DNA of 64,000 nt from CAWKDC01 sp964383495. Its GTDB lineage: Bacteria > Pseudomonadota > Gammaproteobacteria > JABCZS01. The stretch is from assembly GCA_964383495.1 (NCBI GenBank), contig CAYLHG010000002.1:1-64000 (forward strand). The letters run 5' to 3'. The translations under genes were made by a program, and so were the position numbers. Shown here piece by piece: positions 51,357-59,838 of the stretch (positions within the stretch are counted from its first letter, which is position 1; every line of letters begins with the position of its first letter). The notes under the pieces are model-generated. The model saw only the letters and a list, made by a program, of their open reading frames with translations, was not told the origin of the DNA and searched no databases.

Positions 51357-51704
51357 TTATAGTCCCCACAGAATAATAACAGACCAACCAAGACACCCTA
51401 CTAACATTAACCCGCCTACTGTTAAGAAAAGCAGGCGCAAACCATGTAAATAATCTGTTGCTACCGTCCAAATCCCTATCCAAGCATGCACACATAGCGC
51501 AGCAATCGCCAGCAACGTGGGCGCCTTCATCCATAGAGGTTGAAACCATTGCATCCACACTTCATAGGTGAAGGAATGCCCGCGCAAGGTTAATACAGCC
51601 AAGGCAGCTACACCAAAAAATAAATAGGCAGCTAATAGCACCGCTGTCAGCCGTTGCATGACCCAATCAAATGTACCCGAACCACCTAAAGCGCCTTTCA
51701 ACAT
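51357..51704 (-). CDS. sdhD: Succinate dehydrogenase membrane anchor SdhD
   Basis: A 115-residue subunit with three transmembrane helices anchoring SdhAB and contributing to the quinone and heme b site. Start ATG 51704 (MLKGALGGSGTFDWVMQRLTAV) with GGAGTAG upstream; a longer in-frame reading overlaps sdhC and is rejected. The heme-ligand region is LCVHAWIGIWTVATDYLHG. Overlaps sdhC by 7 bases. Confidence 0.93.
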   Translation of the reverse strand: MLKGALGGSGTFDWVMQRLTAVLLAAYLFFGVAALAVLTLRGHSFTYEVWMQWFQPLWMKAPTLLAIAALCVHAWIGIWTVATDYLHGLRLLFLTVGGLMLVGCLGWSVIILWGL

Positions 51705-52075
51705 AATATTGCTACTCCTGTCAGCAGAGCAAAGACGATTGAAATGAGAATAACAAAATAAGAACCTATCCGCCCGCCTTTTTTGGTATCCCCAATGCAT
51801 ATGTCCATCAAAAGCGCCCGGATACCCGCTACTAAATGGTAAAACAGCGCAGAAAGGAAAACCCACACGGCAAACGCCAGAGGCAAGCAGTCACGAAATT
51901 GAGCCACACGTTGGTAGCTTTCTTCTCCTGCTAAGCTTTGCTGCAGAACCCATAGTGCCCCTGGAACAAATAAGAATAAAATAACACCCGAAATACGGTG
52001 CAGAACAGAGGCAATAGCGGTTGCAGGGAAACGAAACTGAAACAAATTAAGGTAAACGACTTGTTTTTTGCTCAC
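51698..52075 (-). CDS. sdhC: Succinate dehydrogenase cytochrome b556 subunit
   Basis: A 125-residue membrane subunit of complex II with three helices. SVLHRISGVILFLFVPGALW is the quinone-site motif; the heme His lies in FYHLVAGIRALLMD near 82. First gene of sdhCDAB-sucABCD, divergent from gltA over a 177-base intergenic region. Confidence 0.94.
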   Translation of the reverse strand: MSKKQVVYLNLFQFRFPATAIASVLHRISGVILFLFVPGALWVLQQSLAGEESYQRVAQFRDCLPLAFAVWVFLSALFYHLVAGIRALLMDICIGDTKKGGRIGSYFVILISIVFALLTGVAILC

Positions 52076-52252
52076 GAGGACCCACCTGATTTGATTTTCG
52101 AAGCCACATTATATATCTAACGCAGTAGGTTGTGTAGGGGGCGAAGGGCAGAAGAACAGAAGACGCGCAGGAAGCCATGATTTTTGGCACTAAGGGATAC
52201 ATTTTTTGCGCCAATCAGGTTAATATAGCGTACTCGTAGCACAAGGAGAAAG

Positions 52253-53566
52253 ATGAACATGCTTAAACGTACCGCAACCTTGACGATCGAAGGAAAAACC
52301 CTCGAGCTTCCTATTTTCTCAGGCACGATGGGCCCGGACGTTTTTGACATCAGCTCGATTATCAAAACCCCTATTGGCGAACATGGCGTGTTCACGTTTG
52401 ATCCCGGCTTTACCGCAACCGCCGCCTGCGAATCCAAAATTACTTTTATTGATGGCGACAAAGGTTCGTTACTTTACCGTGGTTACCCTATTGAACAATT
52501 AGCTGAACAATCAGACTATATGGAATGTTGCTACTTATTATTGTACGGTGAGCTGCCTGATAAAGCTGAAAAATTTCAATTTATCCAGCACATTAAAGGG
52601 CACACCATGGTGCACGAGCAAATCCGTACATTTTTTAACGGGTTCCGCCGAGATGCTCACCCTATGGCCATTATGGTCGGTGTAGTGGGTGCATTGTCTG
52701 CGTTTTATCATGATTCGCTAGACATTAATAACCCTGAGCATCGTGAAACAGCAGCGTATCGCCTGATTGCAAAAATGCCAACACTTGCTGCAATGTGTTA
52801 CAAATATTCTACTGGGCAGCCGTTTATGTACCCTCAAAACCGCTTGAGCTACACAGCAAATTTCTTGCACATGATGTACGATACACCTTGTGACAATATT
52901 CGCGATCCTAATCCCATATTAGAACGTGCGATGGATATTATTTTTATGCTCCACGCTGATCATGAACAAAACGCTTCCACTTCAACAGTGCGTTTGGCGG
53001 GTTCTTCAGGCGCAAACCCATTTGCCTGTATCGCCTCAGGTATTGCTGCATTATGGGGGCCTGCGCATGGCGGGGCAAACGAAGCAGTGATCAACATGTT
53101 GCAAGACATCGGTGATGTCAAAAATATTCCACACTTTATTAGTCGTGCGAAAGATAAAAATGATAATTTCCGTTTGATGGGCTTTGGGCATCGTGTTTAT
53201 AAAAATTACGATCCTCGTGCGAAAGTGATGCGTAAAACGTGTTATGAAGTGTTGAAAGAATTAGGTGTGGAAAATGATCCACTCTTCCAAATTGCATTAG
53301 AACTTGAGCGCATTGCCTTAGAAGATGATTATTTCATTGAGAAAAAATTATACCCGAACGTAGACTTCTACTCAGGTATTATTCTACGTGCGATGGGTGT
53401 ACCCACAAACATGTTCACTGTTATTTTTGCGCTAGCTAGAACAGTAGGATGGATTGCACATTGGAATGAAATGATCAGCGACCCAGACAGACGCATTTCT
53501 CGCCCACGGCAATTATACACTGGCCCTACGCAGCGTGATTTCGTGGTGTTGTCGGAGAGGAAATAG
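52253..53566 (+). CDS. gltA: Citrate synthase
   Basis: Condenses acetyl-CoA and oxaloacetate. Type II (hexameric, NADH-sensitive type) by length 437 and N-terminal domain; key segments are SFIDGDKGSLLYRGYPIEQLAE-like sequence near 65, ILHADHEQNASTSTVRLAGSS-like block with the active His, GPAHGGANEAV, and MGFGHRVYKNYDPRA. AAGGAGAAAG precedes the ATG. Divergent from the sdh-suc unit; both may share regulation in the gap. Confidence 0.96.
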   Translation: MNMLKRTATLTIEGKTLELPIFSGTMGPDVFDISSIIKTPIGEHGVFTFDPGFTATAACESKITFIDGDKGSLLYRGYPIEQLAEQSDYMECCYLLLYGELPDKAEKFQFIQHIKGHTMVHEQIRTFFNGFRRDAHPMAIMVGVVGALSAFYHDSLDINNPEHRETAAYRLIAKMPTLAAMCYKYSTGQPFMYPQNRLSYTANFLHMMYDTPCDNIRDPNPILERAMDIIFMLHADHEQNASTSTVRLAGSSGANPFACIASGIAALWGPAHGGANEAVINMLQDIGDVKNIPHFISRAKDKNDNFRLMGFGHRVYKNYDPRAKVMRKTCYEVLKELGVENDPLFQIALELERIALEDDYFIEKKLYPNVDFYSGIILRAMGVPTNMFTVIFALARTVGWIAHWNEMISDPDRRISRPRQLYTGPTQRDFVVLSERK

Positions 53567-53581
53567 TAAAAAATTAGGGTG

Positions 53582-53866
53582 TTAAGGGTGCTGTGTGATC
53601 AAAAGGATAGTAATTTCCTTTTTATGGGGACCATAGCACCAAAAAACCCTATACGCCCCCGGTGTATTGTTTTGCGCGTAAGCTTCAAATACTTTTTCAG
53701 ATGGTTGATATGGGTGCTTAATAGAAGAGTACTGCTGCGTTTTTAACCCAGGATGCCTAGGATTAGCAGATAATAACTGCAACGTTTTAATCAATTGCTT
53801 ATATAACCCTTCTTGTAAGGATGATTTATGACGTGCTTTGTATGCTGCTAACGCATCATCTCTCAA
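53582..53866 (-). CDS. RelE/ParE-like toxin
   Basis: A 94-residue protein resembling RelE-superfamily toxins: a helical N terminus with YKQLIKTLQLLSANPRHPGLKTQQY, then FEAYAQNNTPGAYRVFWCYG and a final strand KEITILLITQHP, all typical of the fold. The only available start in frame is TTG 53866, an in-frame stop lies 3 codons farther upstream, and there is no ribosome binding site. The 5' end may therefore be shortened, or the gene may be coupled to the antitoxin 47 bases before. It converges on gltA. Confidence 0.7.
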   Translation of the reverse strand: MRDDALAAYKARHKSSLQEGLYKQLIKTLQLLSANPRHPGLKTQQYSSIKHPYQPSEKVFEAYAQNNTPGAYRVFWCYGPHKKEITILLITQHP

Positions 53867-53913
53867 GGGTTTTATTTTTTATCAGCATCCTCAGTGTATC
53901 GAAATTGAAACAT

Positions 53914-54180
53914 CTAACCCTCATTATCTAACCAATCCTCATTGTTAATATCAATAGGATTTGAAGCAAACTGTTTTTTGGATGCCTGATCTAAAGCGCG
54001 TGCCAGATCAGAGGCAACTTCAGGGTTATTGTGAACCCAGGCCTCATGCTTTGGCACAACCATGGCAGGATGAATAATAATATCGCCATTATCTGTGTGT
54101 TCAACAAGAACAATTGCGCCAGCAAATTCACTGCCTAGCATTACCCGTCCTTTACTGTCAATTTTACGTGGTTGGAGCAT
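53914..54180 (-). CDS. AbrB/MazE-like antitoxin
   Basis: An 88-residue protein with an N-terminal SpoVT/AbrB swapped-hairpin DNA-binding fold (PRKIDSKGRVMLGSEFAGA) and an acidic C-terminal tail (NPIDINNEDWLDNEG) suited to toxin binding. AGGAGGAAG precedes the ATG. It is upstream of the RelE-like gene on the same strand. A palindrome in its promoter region is a likely autoregulatory site. Confidence 0.78.
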   Translation of the reverse strand: MLQPRKIDSKGRVMLGSEFAGAIVLVEHTDNGDIIIHPAMVVPKHEAWVHNNPEVASDLARALDQASKKQFASNPIDINNEDWLDNEG

Positions 54181-54200
54181 ATTTACTTCCTCCTATTGCC

Positions 54201-54245
54201 AGTATATCCCACTTCCCATTAAAGTTAAGGTGGGAAATTCCCACC
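54201..54245 (-). promoter_or_regulatory. Promoter with 17-bp palindromic operator
   Basis: Minus strand TTAACT (54228-54223), 16 bases, TATACT (54206-54201). Immediately upstream is the perfect palindrome GGTGGGAAATTCCCACC (54229-54245); further TGGGAAGTGGGA lies in the spacer. Expected target of the AbrB-like antitoxin. Confidence 0.55.
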
Positions 54246-54247
54246 AC

Positions 54248-54664
54248 TTAATCTGGGGTCATCAATGGACACTCCCAAAGCGGTTCAGGGCGGCATTCGC
54301 CCCAGCTTTCTTCGTGTCTCCAAGCAGATGTCTCATCCTCAGCAATGATCAAAAAAGCGTCGGGGCGTGCTCGTAACATCAATGCTTGATGTATTTCAGT
54401 ATGTGTATAAACACAAATCGCGTAACCACCATCATTGATATCGTAGGGTGCAGAAACATAAGAAACACGGTATTTCCCTGCCTGAAACAGCTCGGAGCTA
54501 ACATGAGAAATGGGTAACCAATAGGCTGGTGTACCTTGTTCAAAGGTACATGCTGCAATATCTTCTTGCAAGCATTCCACCCATTCAGGGCAATATACCC
54601 GTTCGTTAGCGTAAGCGATGCAAGCCCAAAAAAGCAAAAACCACAAATTGATTATTTTCTTCAT
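54248..54664 (-). CDS. Small exported Cys-rich protein, unknown
   Basis: A 138-residue exported protein. ATG 54664 is preceded by AAGGATATTT; signal peptide MKKIINLWFLLFWACIAYA, cut near residue 19. The mature chain has about seven cysteines (CPEWVECLQEDIAACTF, YAICVYT, GECRPEPLWECP) and is Trp/Glu-rich. No family recognised. It lies between the antitoxin operator and rimI on the same strand. Confidence 0.6.
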   Translation of the reverse strand: MKKIINLWFLLFWACIAYANERVYCPEWVECLQEDIAACTFEQGTPAYWLPISHVSSELFQAGKYRVSYVSAPYDINDGGYAICVYTHTEIHQALMLRARPDAFLIIAEDETSAWRHEESWGECRPEPLWECPLMTPD

Positions 54665-54751
54665 GATAAATATCCTTATTTTTATTAGTTTTTCATGACA
54701 CGAAACGTAAGCGTTCAGCGTACTCGCATGATACATTATTTTTATTGGTTT

Positions 54752-55216
54752 TTATGTCCTACGCGCTACTAACCGCTTCGAAAATACCCATGCATCTTCC
54801 CGATCCAGTGAGCTAGGCATTTCATAATAAGCCTTTCGTACGCCGATTTTCTTAAACCCTAAACTTTCATACAGCGCAATCGCCGGACAATTGCTTGGGC
54901 GCACTTCTAAAATCATATATAAACCCTCTAACACCCGCGCACGATCTATCAAAAAATGCATTAATTCTCGTCCTAAACCACGCCCCTGGTGCTCAGGCAA
55001 TATCGCAATATTTAATATATGCACTTCTTCTATTTGTGACAAAAGAAATCCAAAACCAAGCATCACTTCGTCTTCCAAAAGCACATAGCCTTCGAATTGT
55101 TGGCAGGCTGTTTCCGTCACATTACGTGGCCATGGGCAAATACTCGATTTATTTTGAATAACATCTACGATGTCGATATCGGACATTATCATTCGGCGAA
55201 TAGTACGGTTAGCCAT
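54752..55216 (-). CDS. rimI: Ribosomal protein S18-alanine N-acetyltransferase RimI
   Basis: GNAT acetyltransferase for the N terminus of ribosomal protein S18. The acetyl-CoA-binding motif EEVHILNIAILPEHQGRGLGRELM is near residues 63-86, and NCPAIALYESLGFKKIGVRKAYYE is the second conserved block with the catalytic Tyr. Length 154. Overlaps holD by 8 bases, the same holD-rimI order as E. coli. Confidence 0.93.
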   Translation of the reverse strand: MANRTIRRMIMSDIDIVDVIQNKSSICPWPRNVTETACQQFEGYVLLEDEVMLGFGFLLSQIEEVHILNIAILPEHQGRGLGRELMHFLIDRARVLEGLYMILEVRPSNCPAIALYESLGFKKIGVRKAYYEMPSSLDREDAWVFSKRLVARRT

Positions 55217-55643
55217 AATATGCTTTCACCTCTTTCAATGCTTGCCACAAGGCGCGCTTCGCCGTTTCATTGTATTGTAAATCTTCTAATGATATCGTTT
55301 GAATCGGTTTGTGCAACCCTACTAAATCTGCTAACGATTTTCCAAATGCAACAATACGCCTGTTTTTTAAAGAAAAAGGTATTTCAAACGGTAACACAGG
55401 CGAAAAACACAATGCAATGGAACAGTGGGGCGTGCGCGCAGCCTCTATAATTTTTTGAAGCAGTTGAAAAACAGGCATTGACCAGTCTAATTCACTTGCA
55501 ATAGATTGAAATAAAAAAACTAAATTTGCGCTTTCAGGCCCTTCCCAGTGCCCCTTATGCTCTATTTTTTCTTCAACCCTAGGAACGTATATAGCCACCC
55601 CTAAGCGTTGTAAATATTGTACTCGTAAGCTGGTATCCATCAA
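55209..55643 (-). CDS. holD: DNA polymerase III psi subunit HolD (divergent)
   Basis: A 144-residue protein with the HolD pattern: N-terminal RVQYLQRLGVAIYVPR for clamp-loader contact, and C-terminal NETAKRALWQALKEVKAYYG, comparable to ARAALWQ in E. coli. HolD is poorly conserved, so the identification leans on position: it overlaps rimI by 8 bases and sspB by 4. The chi-psi complex links the clamp loader to SSB. Confidence 0.75.
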   Translation of the reverse strand: MMDTSLRVQYLQRLGVAIYVPRVEEKIEHKGHWEGPESANLVFLFQSIASELDWSMPVFQLLQKIIEAARTPHCSIALCFSPVLPFEIPFSLKNRRIVAFGKSLADLVGLHKPIQTISLEDLQYNETAKRALWQALKEVKAYYG

Positions 55644-56095
55644 GATTTTACCAAAGTTAAAAAACTTGCCCCCTTCCCTTTACTACCTTTGCCCCCGCCA
55701 CCATCCGTGCCATCGCCTCCATCTTCAAGACGCTCTAATTCTGCTAATGTTTTTGGAAATGGCCTATCTCCTAAATCATCAGGGTCAAAAAAATAACCTT
55801 CATTCGTCTCGCTGGTATAAATCCCTAGTACTGCAGAAATAGGAACAATACAATCAAGATACCCACGTGCAAAACGCCCGTTGAAACGAACCAACCACTG
55901 TCCTAATGATAGTCCTGCAACTGCCTTGGGGTCAATGTTTAATACGATATTGCCATCCACTACATGTTCTATGGGTACTTGCACCGCAGACTGCGTTGCA
56001 TCCACCAACATGTAAGGCACTTTTCCATTATCTAAAATCCACTGATGAATAGCACGCAATATATAAGGGCGCTTAGCATTCATCGTGTTCATCAT
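55640..56095 (-). CDS. sspB: ClpXP specificity-enhancing factor SspB
   Basis: Adaptor delivering ssrA-tagged substrates to ClpXP. RPYILRAIHQWILDNGKVPYMLVDA near residue 9, VQVPIEHVVDGNIVLNIDPKAV and FNGRFARGYLDCIVPISAVLGIYTSETNEGYFF (substrate groove) match SspB. A flexible Gly/Asp-rich linker leads to a short C-terminal tail (ASFLTLVKS) comparable to the ClpX-binding module. Overlaps sspA by 4 bases. Confidence 0.94.
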   Translation of the reverse strand: MMNTMNAKRPYILRAIHQWILDNGKVPYMLVDATQSAVQVPIEHVVDGNIVLNIDPKAVAGLSLGQWLVRFNGRFARGYLDCIVPISAVLGIYTSETNEGYFFDPDDLGDRPFPKTLAELERLEDGGDGTDGGGGKGSKGKGASFLTLVKS

Positions 56096-56754
56096 GCGGG
56101 TACCTTAGTGGGGAGATAGATTGCACGCTCTTGGGGTGTTAAACTTTGCTTGAAAAAAGGCATTGCAAACAAGCGCTTTGCATATTCCACCAATGGTAGC
56201 GCAATAGTGGGGGGTAACGAAATACCCAATAGAGGCAAACGCCATAAAATAGCCGCTAACATGCAATCTGCATATGTTAGAATGTCGGAAGCCATAAATC
56301 CTTGCTTTTGAATATGTGGAATTAAAGAAACTAATCCATCTGCCAAATTCTTAGCCACTGCAGCGCGTTCCACTTCATCTCTTAGCTCAAGATGCGCAAT
56401 GCGTGACAACCAGTCTCGATCAATGCGGTAACATAAACTGCGAATCAGCCCGCGCGAACCCGGGACTTGAGGTAAAAGGCTAGGTGCAGGATAACGCTCT
56501 TCCATATATTCAAAAATAGTGCGCCAATCATACAGGGCAACATCACGGTCCACCCAAGTAGGTAACGTACCATAAGGATTAACTTCAAAGATAGCTTCCG
56601 GATTGTCGCGCGACATTACTTTGAAATCCACTTGGATTCCTTTGTAAGCAATCGCCATACGGCAGCAATGGCTTTTAATGTCTCCAACATCATTGCTATC
56701 GTAGTACAATGTGTTTTGGTTATGGACTGTGCTTGACATGATTTTCTCAAACAT
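56092..56754 (-). CDS. sspA: Stringent starvation protein A
   Basis: Glutathione-S-transferase-fold RNA polymerase-associated regulator. N-terminal thioredoxin-like half contains LYYDSNDVGDIKSHCCRMAIAYKGIQ, VNPYGTLPTWVDRDVALYDWRTIFEYMEERYP; the C-terminal helical half contains ILTYADCMLAAILWRLPLLGI. Length 220 (215 if started at the second Met, 56739). It regulates stationary-phase and virulence genes in several gammaproteobacteria. Follows petC by 12 bases. Confidence 0.93.
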   Translation of the reverse strand: MFEKIMSSTVHNQNTLYYDSNDVGDIKSHCCRMAIAYKGIQVDFKVMSRDNPEAIFEVNPYGTLPTWVDRDVALYDWRTIFEYMEERYPAPSLLPQVPGSRGLIRSLCYRIDRDWLSRIAHLELRDEVERAAVAKNLADGLVSLIPHIQKQGFMASDILTYADCMLAAILWRLPLLGISLPPTIALPLVEYAKRLFAMPFFKQSLTPQERAIYLPTKVPA

Positions 56755-56766
56755 TCAAAAATAAAC

Positions 56767-57552
56767 TCACTCAATGTCTTTCCAATATTCCCGCTTTAAA
56801 AGATAAGCAAATAGCGTGAAAATGACTAAGAACAATACAACGATAACTCCGGCACGCTCACGTTGAACTTTTTTAGGGTCCGCTGCGAAACTTAAAAAGT
56901 TCACCAAATCATAAGCAACTTGCCGAAACTCCTGGGGCGTTAGCTCCCCTTTTTGCACCACCTCAAAACCTGTCAGTAATCGGATAGGACGCTTATCTTC
57001 ATCATACCCTTCTACTTTGTAAACAGGTTGTTGAATTCCCTGCAACGTGGTTAACACATTAGGCATAGCCACTTCAGGAAATACAGTGTTATTGACCCCA
57101 AACGGACGATGTGGATCGGGGTAGAAAGATAATAAATAATTATATACCCACTCCGTGCCACGCGCCTTCGTTTCTAAGGTTAAATCAGGTATTTTGGTCC
57201 CAAACCAAGTTTTGGCTTTTTTAGGGTCCATTGCTGTCTTAATTAAATCGCCTGGGTTATCAGAAGTAAACATCAGGTTAGATTTCATGATAGCACTATT
57301 GATTTTACTATTTGCATCCGTGACGCCAATACCTTCTGCCAATTGAGCATAGCGCATATACTGCAAGCCATGGCAACCACTACAATAATTCATAAAATAT
57401 TTTGCGCCACGCTGTAAGGAAGATTGATCACGTGCATCTAATGCAGGCATTTGGTATACGAAATGCACTTCGTCATCAGATGCATGCGCAGCCCATCCTG
57501 CCACACACAATGAAACAACAATAGCCAGACGTGCCCATAATCCTTTCATCAT
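56767..57552 (-). CDS. petC: Cytochrome c1 of the bc1 complex
   Basis: Heme c subunit of ubiquinol-cytochrome c reductase. Signal peptide (MMKGLWARLAIVVSLCVAGWAAHA), heme motif CSGCHGLQYMR near residue 55, axial Met ligand region in EVAMPNVLTTLQG-type segments, and a C-terminal anchor helix (IVVLFLVIFTLFAYLLKREYW). Overlaps petB by 4 bases. Confidence 0.94.
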   Translation of the reverse strand: MMKGLWARLAIVVSLCVAGWAAHASDDEVHFVYQMPALDARDQSSLQRGAKYFMNYCSGCHGLQYMRYAQLAEGIGVTDANSKINSAIMKSNLMFTSDNPGDLIKTAMDPKKAKTWFGTKIPDLTLETKARGTEWVYNYLLSFYPDPHRPFGVNNTVFPEVAMPNVLTTLQGIQQPVYKVEGYDEDKRPIRLLTGFEVVQKGELTPQEFRQVAYDLVNFLSFAADPKKVQRERAGVIVVLFLVIFTLFAYLLKREYWKDIE

Positions 57553-58760
57553 TCGGTAATCCTCTCTGGAACAGGCTTGGTTCTATCCATTTTACTGTAA
57601 ATAGGCATCAACACAAAAAATGCGAAATAACCTATCGTAAATACTCGCGCAAAGAATGTTTTCACAGGTGTAGGGGGCAATCCGCCCAAGTAACCCAACC
57701 CCAAAAAGCATACAACAAACATAGCTAAAAAGCCTTTAAACCACCAACCCTTGTAACGCACAGAACGAACACCGCTGCGATCCAACCAAGGCAATGAAAA
57801 CAAAATAGCAATGGCAGCGCCCATTGCGACGACACCCGATAACTTATCAGGAATGGCACGCAATATCGAATAAAATGGCGTCATGTACCACACAGGCGCA
57901 ATATGCGCAGGCGTTACTAAAGGATCTGCTGGAATATAATTTGGATGCTCAATAAAATATCCGCCCATCTCTGGCATGAAAAACATGACGGAACAGAAAG
58001 CAATCATAAATACACCCACCCCTACCAGATCTTTCACCGTGTAGTAAGGTTGGAATGGAATACCATCTAAAGGTTTTCCAGAGATACCTTTGTGCTTTTT
58101 AATATCAACGCCATCAGGATTATTGGATCCCACTTCGTGCAATGCCACCAAGTGGATCAATACAATACCTAACAATACAATCGGCAACGCCACAACATGT
58201 AATGCAAAGAAGCGGTTTAATGTAGCTCCTGAGATATTGTAATCTCCACGGATCAATAACATTAATGAATCCCCTACCTTGGGAATTGCGCCAAATAATG
58301 AGGTGATAACTTGTGCACCCCAGAAGGACATTTGCCCCCATGGCAATAAATATCCGAAGAATGCTTCAGCCATCAATACTAGGAAAATCCCCATGCCTAA
58401 TAGCCAAACTAATTCACGAGGACGTTGATAAGAACCGTACAACAGTCCCCGAAACATGTGGAGATATACGACTAAAAAGAAAGCAGATGCGCCCGTTGTA
58501 TGCGCATACCGAATGATATCGCCATAACGCACATCACGCATGATGTATTCTACAGAAGCAAAGGCTCCTGCATCCGTAGGCACATAATTCATGGCCAACC
58601 AAATGCCTGATACAAGTTGTAACACCAATACAAATAAAGCTAAAGATCCAAAATAATACCAAAAATTAAAGTTCTTCGGCGCATAATATTCAGATAAATG
58701 CTTACGGTAAAATTCTGTGACGGGTAAACGTTCGTCAATCCATTTCATCAGTTTACTCAT
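57549..58760 (-). CDS. petB: Cytochrome b of the bc1 complex
   Basis: A 403-residue diheme membrane subunit with eight helices. Recognisable are YYFGSLALFVLVLQLVSGIWLAMNY, the heme-ligand His pairs in RYAHTTGASAFFLVVYLHMFRGL and FFALHVVALPIVLLGIVLIHLVALH, SLFGAIPKVGDSL at the Qo site and the PEWY-like segment APVWYMTPFYSILR (Pro-Val-Trp-Tyr variant). Overlaps petA and petC by 4 bases each. Confidence 0.95.
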   Translation of the reverse strand: MSKLMKWIDERLPVTEFYRKHLSEYYAPKNFNFWYYFGSLALFVLVLQLVSGIWLAMNYVPTDAGAFASVEYIMRDVRYGDIIRYAHTTGASAFFLVVYLHMFRGLLYGSYQRPRELVWLLGMGIFLVLMAEAFFGYLLPWGQMSFWGAQVITSLFGAIPKVGDSLMLLIRGDYNISGATLNRFFALHVVALPIVLLGIVLIHLVALHEVGSNNPDGVDIKKHKGISGKPLDGIPFQPYYTVKDLVGVGVFMIAFCSVMFFMPEMGGYFIEHPNYIPADPLVTPAHIAPVWYMTPFYSILRAIPDKLSGVVAMGAAIAILFSLPWLDRSGVRSVRYKGWWFKGFLAMFVVCFLGLGYLGGLPPTPVKTFFARVFTIGYFAFFVLMPIYSKMDRTKPVPERITE

Positions 58761-59347
58761 GCTGAGCCTCCGCCTTCACCCACCAACACCACTGTATCAC
58801 TCACAAAATGATAAGGAGGAACTTCAAGATTTAGCGGCGCGGGCACCCCTTTGAATACTCGGCCCGCTAAATCAAACTGTGAACCATGGCAAGGGCAATA
58901 AAATCCGCCAGGCCAATCCACTGCTAACGAACCGGGATCAGGACGATACGTCGGCACACAACCTAAATGTGTACAAATACCTACCGCTACAAAATATTCT
59001 GGCTTGATAGAACGATACACATTTTGGCAATATTCTGGTTGCTGAGAAGCCACGAGAGAGTTAGGGTCTCTCAAGCGGCTTTTTAAAGTGGGCAAACCGT
59101 CTAGCATGGCCTGAGTACGGCGCACAATCCACACAGGCTTAGAGCGCCATTCTACGGTGACTTGCTGCCCTTCTTCTATCTTTGAAATATCTACTTCTAC
59201 AGGAGCACCTGCTGCTTGCGCGCGCGCGCTAGGCTCCCAAGAACCTACCAAAGGAACAGCCATGTATGCTGCGCCAATACCGCCGATGACCGTCGTTGCA
59301 GCCGTCAAAAAACGACGGCGGCTTTGATTCACCCCTTGTTCGCTCAT
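58757..59347 (-). CDS. petA: Rieske iron-sulfur subunit of the bc1 complex
   Basis: 2Fe-2S subunit exported through the Tat pathway: SRRRFLTAATTVIGGIGAAYMAV near residue 9 is the twin-Arg signal/anchor. Cluster-binding CTHLGC and CPCHGSQFD boxes are near 127 and 155. The start ATG 59347 with GGGAGAC upstream is preferred over an in-frame TTG six codons earlier. Length 196. First gene of petABC, 44 bases after rpsI. Confidence 0.95.
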   Translation of the reverse strand: MSEQGVNQSRRRFLTAATTVIGGIGAAYMAVPLVGSWEPSARAQAAGAPVEVDISKIEEGQQVTVEWRSKPVWIVRRTQAMLDGLPTLKSRLRDPNSLVASQQPEYCQNVYRSIKPEYFVAVGICTHLGCVPTYRPDPGSLAVDWPGGFYCPCHGSQFDLAGRVFKGVPAPLNLEVPPYHFVSDTVVLVGEGGGSA

Positions 59348-59391
59348 GTTGTTTGAGTCTCCCAATCATTGGAAAAGCGTAAGTAACTGGA

Positions 59392-59829
59392 TTAACGCTT
59401 GGAGAACTGCTTGGAACGACGTGCTTTCGGCTTACCGACTTTCTTACGCTCAACTTTACGAGGATCGCGGGTCAACATGCCCGCAGCACGCAATACGCGT
59501 TTGAAGCCCATCACGCCTTCGCTAGATTCATCAGCCGTGGTTTCTGTCGATTTATCATACACGACCAACGCACGTGCGAGGCCATGACGAATTGCACCCG
59601 CTTGACCTGTACAACCGCCGCCTTTGACGGTGATAAGCAGATCAAAGCCAGCGAGCATATCCACAGCGGCTAAAGGAGACAATGCTGTCTGAACGTCTGT
59701 AGGACGCGTAAAATAAGCATTGACTTCTTTGTAGTTCACTGTGACACGACCTGTGCCTTTCTTTAAGAAAACGCGGGCTACCGAACTTTTACGACGTCCA
59801 GTACCATAACATGTTGCTGCTGAGTTCAT
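59392..59829 (-). CDS. rpsI: 30S ribosomal protein S9
   Basis: YGTGRRKSSVARVFLKKGTGRVTVN start, VKGGGCTGQAGAIRHGLARAL, and the C-terminal VERKKVGKPKARRSKQFSKR that reaches the P-site tRNA. At 145 residues it is about 15 longer than E. coli S9. The extra residues form a Thr/Ser/Glu-rich insertion at about 93-107 (STETTADESSEGV), before the AGMLTRDPRK block. Starts 9 bases after rplM. Confidence 0.97.
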   Translation of the reverse strand: MNSAATCYGTGRRKSSVARVFLKKGTGRVTVNYKEVNAYFTRPTDVQTALSPLAAVDMLAGFDLLITVKGGGCTGQAGAIRHGLARALVVYDKSTETTADESSEGVMGFKRVLRAAGMLTRDPRKVERKKVGKPKARRSKQFSKR

Positions 59830-59838
59830 AGGCTACCT

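Noticed and set aside
51705..51866. Longer SdhD start
   Set aside because: It lies entirely inside sdhC in another frame and has no family similarity.
52117..52461. Minus-strand frame covering the gltA start
   Set aside because: Shadow of gltA; the intergenic part has no homology or ribosome binding site.
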